Source of the DNA: Serpens gallinarum
GTDB taxonomy: Bacteria > Pseudomonadota > Gammaproteobacteria > Pseudomonadales > Pseudomonadaceae
Assembly (NCBI RefSeq): GCF_014836765.1
Contig: NZ_JACSQG010000001.1
Location: forward strand, 554,896-618,895
Direction of reading: 5' to 3'
DNA: 64,000 bases
Under the pieces are notes generated by a model. It was given only the letters and a program-made list of their open reading frames with translations, had not been told where the DNA came from and made no database searches. Of the stretch, positions 1 to 8,783 are shown piece by piece (position 1 is the first letter of the stretch; every line of letters starts with the position of its first letter). A program made the translations under genes and the position numbers.

Positions 1-2297
1 ACATGGATCTGCGCATCGGGCTGAGCGACGGCAATGCCCGCTACGCCGGCAAATACTTGCCCTCGCGCAGTCCGGCGCTCAGTCCGGCATTGACCACCTG
101 GCTGCAAACGGCGATCCGTGCCGGGAGCATTGAGCAGGGATTCTTTCAATACCAGGGCTCGCTGAACAAGGGTGCCGAGCCGGGAGCCCGCACGCTCAGC
201 CTGTACTTCAAGGTGCGCGATGCCGAACTGGACTACCAGCCGGGCTGGCCAGTCCTCCAGCAAGCACGTGGCGAAGTGTTCGTTGAAGACAGCGGTGTGA
301 ACGTCACCATCAGCGATGGACGCTTGCTGGACAGCCAGGTGCTGGAGGCTCAGGCGCGGGTGCCACGGGCCGAGCCCGGCCAGGCGGCGCATCTGCTGCT
401 CGATGCCCATCTGCACAGCAGCGTCGAGGATGGACTAAGAATCCTCCAGGACGGACCTTTGCCTACCGCTGAAACCTTTGCCGGCTGGTCGGGGCGCGGC
501 GCGGTGGATGCCCAGCTGCATCTGGATATCGCCTTGGGCGAAGGTCCCGCGCCGTATGTACGTGTCGACTTCGCCCCGCAAGGCGCCAGGCTCAGGCTGC
601 CGCAACCCGAGTTGGAGCTCAGAGAAGTAACCGGCGCGTTTCGCTTTGATACCAAGGCCGGCCTGAGCGCGAGCAATGTTCGAGCCCAGGCACTGGGGCA
701 GCGGCTGAGCGGCAAGATCAGCAGCGAAGGACCTGAGCGAACCCTGGTGGATGTGCAGGGGCAGATTCCGGTCAAGACCTTGAGCGACTGGCTGAGTGTG
801 GATCGGCCGTTGCCGGTCAGCGGACGGTTGCCGTATCGCCTGCGCCTGCAGCTGGCCGGTGAACGCAGCCAGTTGCGCGTCGACTCCAGCTTGCAAGGGG
901 TAGCCATCGACCTGCCGGCGCCGTTTGGCAAGACCGCCCGCGAGAGTCGCTATGCCGACTGGCGCATGAGCCTAGGTGGTCAGGAGCGTCAATACTGGCT
1001 GGATTACGCCGATGCCAGTCTGGCTGTGACGCTGCCGGACAACGATCTGCAGCGGCTGCGTGGCGAAATGCGTCTGGGACTGGGGCCGGCGCGGATGACG
1101 GCGCAGTCCGGTTTTGTGTTGCGCGGGCAACTGGCCGAACTGGATGTAAGTGCCTGGCAAGCGGTACGCGAGCGTTACCTTGACGAAGCGACCGAACAGG
1201 GGGGACAGCTGCCTCTGCAAGTCGAATTGTATGTCGAGCGTTTTATCGGCTTTGGGCAGGAGCTGCAGGATCTGATGCTGCGCCTCAAGCGTGATGGCGC
1301 CGCCTGGGGCGTGGAGATGGACAGTCGACGCATTGCTGGCAGCATCCGTCTGCCGGATTCACCGCAGGCGCCGATCGGAGTCAACCTGCAGCATCTGCGC
1401 CTACCGGCGGCGAGTGGTGAGACGCAGCGGCGTGATCCGCTGGCGGACATCGACCCGCGCAACCTGCCTGCGCTGGACCTCACGATCAGTCAGGTGATGC
1501 TAGGCGATTCCCCGTTGGGTGCCTGGGCATTCAAGGCTCGCCCCACGTCCAGTGGGCTGCGCTTGCAGGAGCTGGATCTCAACCTCAAAGGCCTGAAAAT
1601 TGGCGGCGATGCGGGCTGGGAAATGGCGGCCGGTGCACCGCGCACCTGGTACAAGGGCCGTCTGCAGGGCGAGGACCTAGGACGCGTGCTGCTGGCCTGG
1701 GGGTTTGCACCCACCGCCAGCAGTGAACGTTTCCGGCTCGATGCGGATGCTCATTGGCCAGGGTCGCCCGCGGCCTTTAGCATGAATACCCTATCCGGGA
1801 CCTTGAACGCCGATTTGCGCAAAGGACAATTTTCCGAAGTGCAGGGCTCGGCTTCCGCGCTGCGCGTGTTCGGCTTGCTCAATTTCAACGCCGTTGGCCG
1901 GCGCCTGCGTCTGGATTTCTCCGATCTGCTCGGTCGAGGTCTCAGCTATGATCGGGTCAAAGGCGTATTGGCGGTGCGCAATGGGGTCTATACCAACATA
2001 GAGCCACTGACGATGACAGGGCCTTCTGCCGGCCTGGAGTTCACCGGTACGCTGGACATGCCCCGTGATCGCATAGACGGCACGCTGCTGGTGACCTTGC
2101 CGCTGACCAATAACCTGCCCCTGGCCGCGTTGATCGCGGGTGCGCCGGCCATTGGCGGCGCCCTGTTTCTGGTGGACAGGCTGCTCGGCGACCACGTCGC
2201 ACGCTTTGCTGGCGTGGAGTATGAGGTCAGCGGCTCGGTGCAGTCCCCGCAAATCACCTACGGCAAACCCGTCGATCGCAAATCAGGAACGCCATGA
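1..2297 (+). CDS. yhdP: YhdP family AsmA-like envelope protein, 3' part only (5' end outside window)
   Basis: The reading frame is open from the left edge; an in-frame ATG at 3 is probably internal, because YhdP proteins run to about 1,250-1,300 residues and about 764 are visible. YhdP is a very large AsmA-like inner-membrane-anchored protein thought to carry phospholipids across the periplasm to the outer membrane, partly redundant with TamB and YdbH. The visible part is long beta-rich repeat sequence with many alternating hydrophobic residues. It ends in the conserved AsmA-like C-terminal block (roughly the last 170 residues) with GLLNFNAVGRRLRLDFSDL, then PLTMTGPSAGLEF and a hydrophobic stretch near LPLAALIAGAPAIGGALF. 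Its stop overlaps the next start by 4 bases (ATGA), so it is probably co-transcribed with the amidase gene. The family call is firm; the true start cannot be seen. Confidence 0.93.
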   Translation, partial: MDLRIGLSDGNARYAGKYLPSRSPALSPALTTWLQTAIRAGSIEQGFFQYQGSLNKGAEPGARTLSLYFKVRDAELDYQPGWPVLQQARGEVFVEDSGVNVTISDGRLLDSQVLEAQARVPRAEPGQAAHLLLDAHLHSSVEDGLRILQDGPLPTAETFAGWSGRGAVDAQLHLDIALGEGPAPYVRVDFAPQGARLRLPQPELELREVTGAFRFDTKAGLSASNVRAQALGQRLSGKISSEGPERTLVDVQGQIPVKTLSDWLSVDRPLPVSGRLPYRLRLQLAGERSQLRVDSSLQGVAIDLPAPFGKTARESRYADWRMSLGGQERQYWLDYADASLAVTLPDNDLQRLRGEMRLGLGPARMTAQSGFVLRGQLAELDVSAWQAVRERYLDEATEQGGQLPLQVELYVERFIGFGQELQDLMLRLKRDGAAWGVEMDSRRIAGSIRLPDSPQAPIGVNLQHLRLPAASGETQRRDPLADIDPRNLPALDLTISQVMLGDSPLGAWAFKARPTSSGLRLQELDLNLKGLKIGGDAGWEMAAGAPRTWYKGRLQGEDLGRVLLAWGFAPTASSERFRLDADAHWPGSPAAFSMNTLSGTLNADLRKGQFSEVQGSASALRVFGLLNFNAVGRRLRLDFSDLLGRGLSYDRVKGVLAVRNGVYTNIEPLTMTGPSAGLEFTGTLDMPRDRIDGTLLVTLPLTNNLPLAALIAGAPAIGGALFLVDRLLGDHVARFAGVEYEVSGSVQSPQITYGKPVDRKSGTP

Positions 2298-3157
2298 AGG
2301 AGCCGCTAAGCCTTGCCGTAATTCAAATGGTCAGCCAGGCCGAAGTGTCGGCCAATCTGGTCGTTGCACGGCGCTTGCTTGAGCAGGCGGCGGAGCGGGG
2401 CGCACGCCTGGCCGTGTTGCCGGAAAACTTTGCCTGCATGGGCCATCCCGACCTGGCGTCGCTGGCACGCGCCGAACATGCAGGCCACGGGCCGATTCTG
2501 CCATGGTTGCGTCAGACAGCCCGCGACCTTGGTTTGTGGGTGGTCGCTGGCACCTTGCCGCTGCCGCCCGACGATCGGCCCGGGGATAAGCCACGTGCTT
2601 GTTCACTGCTGGTCGATGACCGCGGCGAACGGGTGGCCCGTTACGACAAATTGCACCTGTTCGATGTCGATGTGGTCGATAATCGTCGACGCTATCGTGA
2701 GTCGGATGACTATGCCGCCGGTGATCAGGTGGTAGTCGCGGACACGCCCGTTGGACGGCTGGGGATGACGGTGTGTTATGACGTGCGGTTCCCCGAACTG
2801 TATGGCGCGCTGCGTGCCCAAGGTGCTGAACTGATCAGCGTGCCGGCCGCCTTCACCGCTGTAACCGGCGCCGCGCACTGGCATGTGCTGATCCGCGCGC
2901 GGGCGATTGAAACCCAGTGCGTCATGCTGGCCGCCGCGCAGGGCGGTGTACATCCTGGGCCGCGTGAAACCTTTGGCCATTCGGCGATCGTCGATCCTTG
3001 GGGTAGCGTGCTCGCCGAGCAGGCCCAGGGTGAGGCAGTGCTGGTGGCCGAGCGCGATGAAAGCGCGCAGGCGCAAGTGCGCCAGAGCATGCCGGTGCAG
3101 GCGCACCGGCGAATTTCAGTGGCGTGCGCAGTGACGCGGGCGCATCTCTCGGAGTGA
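2294..3157 (+). CDS. Carbon-nitrogen hydrolase (nitrilase superfamily, Nit1/deaminated glutathione amidase-like)
   Basis: A 287-residue cytoplasmic protein with the three catalytic positions of the nitrilase superfamily in order: Glu44 in LPENF, Lys119 in YDKLHLFD and Cys161 in [12 protein letters not shown]. Length and the [10 protein letters not shown] block fit the Nit1/YbeM branch, whose characterised members hydrolyse deaminated glutathione made by aminotransferase side reactions. It starts with ATG overlapping the yhdP stop and ends 2 bases before the tldD start, so yhdP-nit-tldD looks like one transcript. This order is common in pseudomonads. Substrate is inferred from the family; another small omega-amide is possible. 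Confidence 0.88.
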   Translation: MKEPLSLAVIQMVSQAEVSANLVVARRLLEQAAERGARLAVLPENFACMGHPDLASLARAEHAGHGPILPWLRQTARDLGLWVVAGTLPLPPDDRPGDKPRACSLLVDDRGERVARYDKLHLFDVDVVDNRRRYRESDDYAAGDQVVVADTPVGRLGMTVCYDVRFPELYGALRAQGAELISVPAAFTAVTGAAHWHVLIRARAIETQCVMLAAAQGGVHPGPRETFGHSAIVDPWGSVLAEQAQGEAVLVAERDESAQAQVRQSMPVQAHRRISVACAVTRAHLSE

Positions 3158-3159
3158 AT

Positions 3160-4617
3160 ATGAGCGACCTCTTGCTACCCGTAAGCGAACACCTTCTGTC
3201 TCCCGGCGGATTGAGCGTGGATGACTTGCCGGGCATTCTCGGCGAGCTGTCCGGGCCGGGCATCGATGCTGCCGACCTGTATTTCCAGGGGCAGATCTCC
3301 GAGTCCTGGACCCTGGAGGACGGCATCGTCAAGGAAGGCAGCTTCCACCTCGACCAGGGGGTGGGCGTACGGGCCCAGTCTGGCGAAAAAACCGGCCTGG
3401 CCTACAGTAACGCGATCAGCGCCCAGGCCCTGGCCGACGCCTCGCGGGCGGCGCGTTCCATCGCCCGTGCCGGCCAGCAGGGCCGCGTGCAAGCCTTTAC
3501 CGGCGTGCCGCTGAAGCGTCTGTATATCCGTGACAACCCGCTGGATGTGTGGGACCGGCCCGCCAAGGTCGAGCTGCTCAAACGCATCGACGTCGCCACC
3601 CGTGCGCTGGATTCGCGTATCAAGCAGGTCACAGTAAGTCTCGCCGGTCTTTGGGAACATATCCTGATCGCCGCCAGCGACGGCAGCCTGGCGGCGGATA
3701 TTCGTCCGCTGGTGCGTTTCAATGTCAGCGTCATCGTCGAGCACAACGGTCGTCGTGAACGCGGCAGCCAGGGCGGCGGCGGACGTACCGACTATGACTA
3801 TTTCCTGCAGCCAGGCAACACGGGCGAAGAACGCGCCATGAGTTACGCCCGTGAGGCGCTGCGCCAGGCGCTGGTCAACCTGGAGGCGGTGGCCGCTCCG
3901 GCGGGAACCTTGCCGGTGGTCCTGGCGCCCGGCTGGTCCGGCGTGCTGCTGCACGAGGCGGTGGGGCACGGCCTTGAAGGTGATTTCAACCGCAAGGGCA
4001 GTTCCGCGTACAGCGGCCGCATCGGTGAGCGCGTCGCTTCCCATCTGTGCACCATCGTCGATGACGGCACGCTGGCCAACCGTCGCGGCTCGCTGAGCGT
4101 GGACGATGAAGGCACGCCGACCCAGTGCACCACCTTGATCGAAAACGGCGTGCTCAAGGGCTACATGCAGGACAAACTCAACGCCCGCCTGATGGGTGTG
4201 GCTTCCACCGGCAACGGTCGTCGCGAATCCTATGCGCACCTGACCATGCCGCGCATGACCAATACCTACATGCTGGCTGGGGAGAGCGACCCGGAAGAGA
4301 TCATCCGTTCGGTGAAAAAAGGCATCTTCTGCGCCAGCCTGGGCGGTGGCCAAGTGGACATCACCAGCGGCAAGTTCGTGTTCTCCACCAGCGAGGCTTA
4401 CCTGATCGAGGACGGCAAGATCACCACGCCGGTCAAGGGCGCGACGCTGATCGGCAACGGCCCGGAAGTGATGAACAAGGTGTCGATGGTCGGCAACGAC
4501 TTGGCGCTGGACAGCGGCGTCGGCACCTGCGGCAAGGAAGGCCAATCGGTGCCGGTGGGCGTGGGTCAGCCGACGCTGAAGATCGACGGGATTACCGTGG
4601 GTGGGACGGGAGCTTGA
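3160..4617 (+). CDS. tldD: Metalloprotease subunit TldD
   Basis: A 485-residue member of the TldD/PmbA peptidase family, close to the 481 residues of E. coli TldD. TldD and TldE (PmbA) form a heterodimeric zinc protease that degrades unfolded peptides and, in E. coli, matures microcin B17 and degrades the CcdA antitoxin. The zinc-binding signature [13 protein letters not shown] begins at His265 and lies in the second half as expected. I chose the ATG at 3160, just after the amidase stop, giving [13 protein letters not shown]; the frame is open further upstream but that part overlaps the amidase gene. The partner pmbA is 0.7 kb downstream, with darP on the other strand between them. Confidence 0.96.
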   Translation: MSDLLLPVSEHLLSPGGLSVDDLPGILGELSGPGIDAADLYFQGQISESWTLEDGIVKEGSFHLDQGVGVRAQSGEKTGLAYSNAISAQALADASRAARSIARAGQQGRVQAFTGVPLKRLYIRDNPLDVWDRPAKVELLKRIDVATRALDSRIKQVTVSLAGLWEHILIAASDGSLAADIRPLVRFNVSVIVEHNGRRERGSQGGGGRTDYDYFLQPGNTGEERAMSYAREALRQALVNLEAVAAPAGTLPVVLAPGWSGVLLHEAVGHGLEGDFNRKGSSAYSGRIGERVASHLCTIVDDGTLANRRGSLSVDDEGTPTQCTTLIENGVLKGYMQDKLNARLMGVASTGNGRRESYAHLTMPRMTNTYMLAGESDPEEIIRSVKKGIFCASLGGGQVDITSGKFVFSTSEAYLIEDGKITTPVKGATLIGNGPEVMNKVSMVGNDLALDSGVGTCGKEGQSVPVGVGQPTLKIDGITVGGTGA

Positions 4618-4627
4618 GGGCAGATAC

Positions 4628-4674
4628 AAGCTGCAAGCAAGCGAAAGCCATAGCGTGCTTGAGGCTTGCAGCTG
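4628..4674. terminator. Hairpin between convergent tldD and darP
   Basis: A perfect 10-bp inverted repeat AGCTGCAAGC (4629-4638) / GCTTGCAGCT (4664-4673) lies between the two stop codons. An inner AAGC/GCTT pair (4639-4642/4657-4660) extends it, with a three-base bulge on the right arm. There is no T-tract on either side, so it may be a repeat element or mRNA 3' stabiliser rather than a classical terminator. Confidence 0.5.
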
Positions 4675-4677
4675 CTG

Positions 4678-5196
4678 TTAGCGTAATCCGCGCTGGGTTT
4701 CGTCCATTTCGCGGATGTATTTGAAGATTTTGCGCGCGGCGGTTGGAACCTTGTTACGAGCCGCTTCGTGCTGGGCATGACGAATCAGGCCGCGCAGGTG
4801 CTGGCGGTCGGTGTCGGGGTAGTCGTTGACGAAGGCTTCCAGGACTTCATCGTCACCCGCGATCAAGCGGTCGCGCCAGCGCTCCAGGGCGTGGAAGCGC
4901 TCGTTGTACTGGCGGGTGGAGGCGTCCAGTTGATCGATCAGGGCGGTTATCCCTTCGATGTCCTGCTCGCGCATCAATTTGCCAATGAACTGCATGTGGC
5001 GTTTCTTGGCGGAGTTGGCGGTGTGCTTAGGGGCTTCAGCCAAGGCGCGGCGCAGGACGTCAGTCAGGGGCAGCTTGTCCAGTACGTCCGGCTTGAAGGT
5101 CGTCAGGCGCTGACCGAGATCCTGTAAGGCATGCAGTTCGCGTTTGATCTGGGATTTGCTTTTCTCTTCGGAGAAATCGTCGAGGAATTCAGACAT
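4678..5196 (-). CDS. darP: Ribosome-associated assembly factor DarP (YjgA, DUF615)
   Basis: A 172-residue, highly charged, helical protein of the YjgA/DUF615 family; E. coli YjgA has 183. YjgA co-purifies with late 50S precursors and was renamed DarP for its role in large-subunit maturation. Diagnostic segments are [20 protein letters not shown] near the N terminus, the [20 protein letters not shown] block and a C-terminal KIFKYIRE. The ATG at 5194-5196 (protein [15 protein letters not shown]) is preferred over an in-frame ATG 20 codons upstream because the shorter form matches the family N terminus. It sits alone on minus between tldD and pmbA. Confidence 0.92.
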   Translation of the reverse strand: MSEFLDDFSEEKSKSQIKRELHALQDLGQRLTTFKPDVLDKLPLTDVLRRALAEAPKHTANSAKKRHMQFIGKLMREQDIEGITALIDQLDASTRQYNERFHALERWRDRLIAGDDEVLEAFVNDYPDTDRQHLRGLIRHAQHEAARNKVPTAARKIFKYIREMDETQRGLR

Positions 5197-5308
5197 GGGG
5201 CGGGTCCAATGGATAATGCCGCCATGATAACAGCAGCGGTGTGCCGGGGCTTCCACGGGCGATAGTCGTGAGGTGCACGCTGAATCACTTGTTTACTTGC
5301 AAGCCGTT

Positions 5309-5318
5309 GCTTGCAGCT
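5309..5318 (+). repeat. GCTTGCAGCT decamer upstream of pmbA
   Basis: The decamer GCTTGCAGCT, identical to the right arm of the hairpin downstream of tldD (4664-4673), ends two bases before the pmbA ribosome binding site AGGAG (5320-5324). Just upstream is the 8-bp palindrome CTTGCAAG (5296-5303). A small dispersed repeat is likely; function is unknown. Confidence 0.4.
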
Positions 5319-5329
5319 TAGGAGTAGCC

Positions 5330-6676
5330 ATGAGTTCAGTCGATAAGGTCGGTCCGCAAGCCTTGCCGCACCTGGAAGAAAAGGTCGAGCGCATCCTGGC
5401 CGAGGCCAAACGCCAAGGCGCCAGCGCGTGTGAAGTGTCGGTTTCGGCCGGGCAAGGGTTGAGTACCACGGTGCGCCAGGGCGAGGTGGAAACCGTCGAG
5501 TTCAATCGTGATCAGGGCTTTGGCATCATTTTGTACAACGGTCAGCGCAAAGGCGCAGCAAGTACCTCAGCGGGTGGCGACGAGGCGATTCGCGAAACCG
5601 TGGCCGCCGCACTGGCCATCGCTCAGCATGCGTCTGAAGATGGGTGTGCGGGGCTGGCCGATGCAGCACTGATGGCCCGTGAGCTGCCAGATCTGGATTT
5701 GTATCATCCGTGGGCTATCGAGCCGGATCAGGCGGTGGAACTGGCGCTGCGTTGCGAAGCGGCGGCGTTTGCCAAGGATTCGCGCATTCGCAATGCCGAT
5801 GGCACCAGCCTTAACAGCCATCAAAGCTGCCGGGTGTATGGCAACAGCCATGGTTTCATAGGCGGCTACGCCAATACGCGGCACAGCCTCAGCTGCGTGA
5901 TGATTGCTGAGGCAGACGGCCAGATGCAGCGCGATTATTGGTATGACGTCAGTCGCCGTGGCGAAGATTTGAAAGACGGCGTATTTATCGGCCAGCGCGC
6001 CGCCGAGCGTGCTGTCAGCCGACTGGGCGCCCGTCCGGTACCTACGTGCGAGGTCCCGGTGCTGTTTGCAGCCGAACTGGCGACTGGATTGTTCAGTCAT
6101 TTCCTCGCGGCGATTTCCGGAGGCAACCTGTATCGCAAGGCGTCCTTTCTCGAAGGTGCGCTCGGTCAGCGTCTGTTCCCTGAGTGGCTGAGTCTCGATG
6201 AACAGCCGTTGCTGGCCCGCGGCCTGGGCAGCGCGAGCTTCGATAGCGATGGCCTGGCCACTTATGCAAAACCCTTCGTACTCAATGGCGAGCTGGTGTC
6301 CTATGTGCTGGGCACCTATTCCGGACGCAAGCTGGGCATGCCAAGCACGGCCAATGCCGGTGGTGTGCACAATCTTTTCGTTACGCATGGTGAAGATGAT
6401 CAGGCTGCACTGATCAAGCGCATGGGTCGTGGCCTGCTGGTAACCGAGTTGATGGGGCAAGGGTTGAATCTGGTCACCGGCGACTATTCACGCGGTGCGG
6501 GGGGCTACTGGGTGGAGAACGGTGAAATTCAGTTCCCGGTGCAGGAGGTAACTATCGCCGGCAACCTGCGCGATATGTTCCGGCAGATCGTCGCGGTGGG
6601 CAGCGACCTGGAGACCCGCAGCACTATCCGGACCGGGTCGGTGCTGATTGAAAAAATGACGGTGGCTGGGAGCTAA
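5330..6676 (+). CDS. pmbA: Metalloprotease subunit PmbA/TldE
   Basis: A 448-residue TldD/PmbA family protein, matching the roughly 450 residues of E. coli PmbA. It is the TldE half of the TldD/TldE zinc protease. As expected for TldE it lacks the HExxxH zinc motif found in TldD, but keeps family blocks such as GQGLSTTVRQGEVETVEFN near residue 50 and the C-terminal MGQGLNLVTGDYSRGAGGYW segment. The ATG at 5330 follows GGAG at 5321-5324; longer in-frame starts would include the repeat-like upstream sequence. It is convergent with ptsO across a strong hairpin. Confidence 0.95.
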   Translation: MSSVDKVGPQALPHLEEKVERILAEAKRQGASACEVSVSAGQGLSTTVRQGEVETVEFNRDQGFGIILYNGQRKGAASTSAGGDEAIRETVAAALAIAQHASEDGCAGLADAALMARELPDLDLYHPWAIEPDQAVELALRCEAAAFAKDSRIRNADGTSLNSHQSCRVYGNSHGFIGGYANTRHSLSCVMIAEADGQMQRDYWYDVSRRGEDLKDGVFIGQRAAERAVSRLGARPVPTCEVPVLFAAELATGLFSHFLAAISGGNLYRKASFLEGALGQRLFPEWLSLDEQPLLARGLGSASFDSDGLATYAKPFVLNGELVSYVLGTYSGRKLGMPSTANAGGVHNLFVTHGEDDQAALIKRMGRGLLVTELMGQGLNLVTGDYSRGAGGYWVENGEIQFPVQEVTIAGNLRDMFRQIVAVGSDLETRSTIRTGSVLIEKMTVAGS

Positions 6677-6696
6677 GCGCTCAAGCCGCGCCGGTG

Positions 6697-6733
6697 CAGC
6701 AGGGAGAATCTAAGGTGACCTCCCTGCTGTTTA
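6697..6733. terminator. Terminator hairpin between convergent pmbA and ptsO
   Basis: A perfect 10-bp stem CAGCAGGGAG (6697-6706) / CTCCCTGCTG (6720-6729) with a 13-nt loop lies between the two stop codons. A short TTT follows on plus. It probably ends transcription from the pmbA side and may serve ptsO too. Confidence 0.7.
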
Positions 6734-7003
6734 TTCCCCTTCGCCAAAGCAATCGTTGATCAAGTCGATCAGCGCGTCGAGGGCTTCGTCATCCTGTTCG
6801 CCTTCGGTATGCAGGTGCAAAGGCGTACCCTTGCCGGCGGCAAGCATCATGACCGCCATGATGCTCTTGCCATCGACCAGGCTATCTGGAGCGTGGCCAA
6901 CGCGCACCTGACAGGGATAACGCCCGGCAGTGCCTACAAATTTGGCAGCGGCGCGGGCGTGCAAGCCCAGTTTGTTGACGATGGTGATATCGCGGCAAGG
7001 CAT
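6731..7003 (-). CDS. ptsO: Nitrogen PTS phosphocarrier NPr (HPr family)
   Basis: A 90-residue HPr-fold protein. The phosphorylated histidine is His15 in the motif NKLGLHARAAAKFVG, and the second helix region DGKSIMAVMMLAAGKG carries the Ser46-like position. NPr passes phosphate from EI-Ntr (PtsP) to EIIA-Ntr (PtsN), a regulatory relay without sugar transport. It is the last gene of the rpoN-hpf-ptsN-rapZ-ptsO operon, starting 9 bases after the rapZ stop. In PAO1, as I remember it, a fumC/sodA iron-response cluster separates ptsO and pmbA; here the two genes are nearly adjacent. Confidence 0.96.
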   Translation of the reverse strand: MPCRDITIVNKLGLHARAAAKFVGTAGRYPCQVRVGHAPDSLVDGKSIMAVMMLAAGKGTPLHLHTEGEQDDEALDALIDLINDCFGEGE

Positions 7004-7012
7004 TGCAGGTCC

Positions 7013-7870
7013 CTATGGCAGATCGCGGTGGCGAACCTGGACGTTCTTCAATTGCGTCTTGAGCGTGGCACCGAGTCGTTCAGCCAGATAGACGGAGCGG
7101 TGATGGCCGCCCGTGCAGCCGATGGCGATCGTGACATAGGCACGGTTGCTGGCGGCAAAGCGTGGCAACCATTTTTGCAGGTAGCCGCGGATATCCTGAT
7201 ACATCTCTTCGACATCGCTCTGTGCGTCGAGGAATTCGATGACGGGCTGATCTCGGCCGGAGAAGTCACGCAGATCAGGCCGCCAATACGGGTTGGGCAG
7301 GCAGCGCACGTCGAACACCAGGTCGGCATCGACGGGCATGCCGCGCTTGAAGCCGAAGGATTCGATCAGAAATGCGGTACCCGGCTCGGGTTTGTCCAGC
7401 AGGCGCAGTTGAAGGCTGTCGCGCAGCTGATAAAGATTCAGGTGGGTGGTGTCGATTTTCAGATCGGCCAGGTCGCTGATCGGGCCGAGCAGTTGGCTTT
7501 CGTCACGTATGGCCTCGGCCAGCGAGCGGGTATCGTTGGTGAGCGGATGGCGGCGGCGAGTTTCCGAGAAGCGTTTGAGCAGTGTTTCCTCGTCAGCATC
7601 CAGGTACAGAACATCACAGAGGATGTGCCGCGAGCGGACTTCCTCCAGCAGATCAGGGAAGCGTTGCAGGTGGCTGGGCAAATTGCGGGCATCGATGGAT
7701 ACGGCCACTTGCGGGTGCTGCAATTCGGTGTGGATCAGCGCACTTTGGGCCAGCTCAGGTAGCAGACCTGCGGGCAGATTGTCGATGCAATAAAAACCGT
7801 TGTCCTCAAGGACGTTTAGCGCTGTGCTCTTGCCCGAGCCGGAGCGACCGCTGACGATGATCAGGCGCAT
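7013..7870 (-). CDS. rapZ: RNase adapter protein / nucleotide-binding RapZ
   Basis: A 285-residue protein (E. coli RapZ has 284) with a Walker A motif GRSGSGKST at residues 8-16, the [15 protein letters not shown] block and the C-terminal [18 protein letters not shown] block that is the UDP-GlcNAc/RNA-binding signature. In enterobacteria RapZ delivers GlmZ sRNA to RNase E and senses glucosamine-6-phosphate; pseudomonads lack a clear GlmZ, so its RNA partner here is unknown. The ATG at 7868-7870 gives [15 protein letters not shown], and the ptsN stop lies one base away, so the pair is translationally coupled. Confidence 0.96.
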   Translation of the reverse strand: MRLIIVSGRSGSGKSTALNVLEDNGFYCIDNLPAGLLPELAQSALIHTELQHPQVAVSIDARNLPSHLQRFPDLLEEVRSRHILCDVLYLDADEETLLKRFSETRRRHPLTNDTRSLAEAIRDESQLLGPISDLADLKIDTTHLNLYQLRDSLQLRLLDKPEPGTAFLIESFGFKRGMPVDADLVFDVRCLPNPYWRPDLRDFSGRDQPVIEFLDAQSDVEEMYQDIRGYLQKWLPRFAASNRAYVTIAIGCTGGHHRSVYLAERLGATLKTQLKNVQVRHRDLP

Positions 7871-7871
7871 T

Positions 7872-8336
7872 TCAGTTCCCGTTCTGAACGTCCAGCACAA
7901 CCTGGTACAGGGCTTGGTTAGTCTCGGCTTGACGCAAGCGGGCACGCACATCGTCGCGATCCAGCATGTGGGCGATCTGGCGCAGAAGCTCCAGGTGCGC
8001 ATCGGTGGCCGATTGCGGTACCAGCAGCACGAACAGCAGATCCACCGGAATGGCATCGATGGCGTCGAAATCCACCGCAGCATCCAGGCGTAGTAGCGCG
8101 CTGATGGGTGCAGTGCAGCCGGCCATGCGGCAATGGGGAATGGCGATGCCATTGCCAAAACCGGTGGAGCCGAGTTTTTCGCGGGCGATCAAGGCTTCAA
8201 AGATCGTGCTGGCATCGAGCTCGGGCTGTTCCCGGTCGAGCAAGTGGGCGATCTGTTCCAGGACGCGTTTTTTACTGCCTCCCGGCACGTTCACCAAGGA
8301 ACGGCCGGGGGTCAGGATATCTTCAAGTCGGATCAT
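7872..8336 (-). CDS. ptsN: Nitrogen PTS enzyme IIA (PtsN, EIIA-Ntr)
   Basis: A 154-residue EIIA of the fructose/mannitol type. The phospho-accepting His68 lies in [11 protein letters not shown], equivalent to His73 of E. coli PtsN. EIIA-Ntr is the terminal acceptor of the PtsP-PtsO relay and regulates potassium uptake, carbon/nitrogen balance and, in Pseudomonas putida, pyruvate dehydrogenase and polyhydroxyalkanoate formation. It lies between hpf and rapZ, with 9 bases to hpf and one to rapZ. Confidence 0.96.
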   Translation of the reverse strand: MIRLEDILTPGRSLVNVPGGSKKRVLEQIAHLLDREQPELDASTIFEALIAREKLGSTGFGNGIAIPHCRMAGCTAPISALLRLDAAVDFDAIDAIPVDLLFVLLVPQSATDAHLELLRQIAHMLDRDDVRARLRQAETNQALYQVVLDVQNGN

Positions 8337-8345
8337 GGTGTGGAA

Positions 8346-8654
8346 TCAGCGGACGGTTGCGCCCTGCTCGCGTTCGAGCTGCTTTTCCTTGTATTTGATT
8401 AATTGGCGATCCAGCTTGTCGACCAAGAGGTCGATGGCTGCGTACATATCATCGTGTTCGGCAGTGCCCACGATTTCGCCACCGGCAACATGCAGTGTGG
8501 CGTCGATTTTTTGCTTCAGTTTTTCCACTTGCAGTATCACCTGTACGTTGGTGATACGGTCGAAGTGGCGCTCCAGTCGGGTGAATTTGTCGTCGATATA
8601 ATCGCGCAGGGCGTCGGTCACTACCAGTTGGTGTCCACTGATGTTGACTTGCAT
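8346..8654 (-). CDS. hpf: Ribosome hibernation promoting factor (short HPF)
   Basis: A 102-residue protein of the HPF/YfiA (RaiA) family, the short form without the C-terminal dimerisation domain. It begins MQVNISGHQLVVTDALRDYI and has the conserved basic helices (KFTRLERHFDRI) and the DDMYAAIDLLVDKLDRQL block that sits in the 30S decoding channel. It drives 70S/100S dimerisation in stationary phase; in P. aeruginosa it preserves ribosomes during starvation. It is immediately downstream of rpoN in the same operon. Confidence 0.96.
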   Translation of the reverse strand: MQVNISGHQLVVTDALRDYIDDKFTRLERHFDRITNVQVILQVEKLKQKIDATLHVAGGEIVGTAEHDDMYAAIDLLVDKLDRQLIKYKEKQLEREQGATVR

Positions 8655-8783
8655 ACCGTATTCTCCTTCTTGCCGCGTGGATGGCGCAGACCAAGGGCCT
8701 GCAGCCGGAACACTGTGGCTTGGGCGACTTGCGCAGACATGGACGGTTGTCGGTCCTGCGCCAGCCTGTCCCCCAAGAGCTTG

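Noticed and set aside
3175-4629. 484-codon open frame antisense to tldD
   Set aside because: Exactly shadows tldD, His/Gln/Ala/Gly-rich, no motif or ribosome binding site; a mirror of third-position GC bias.
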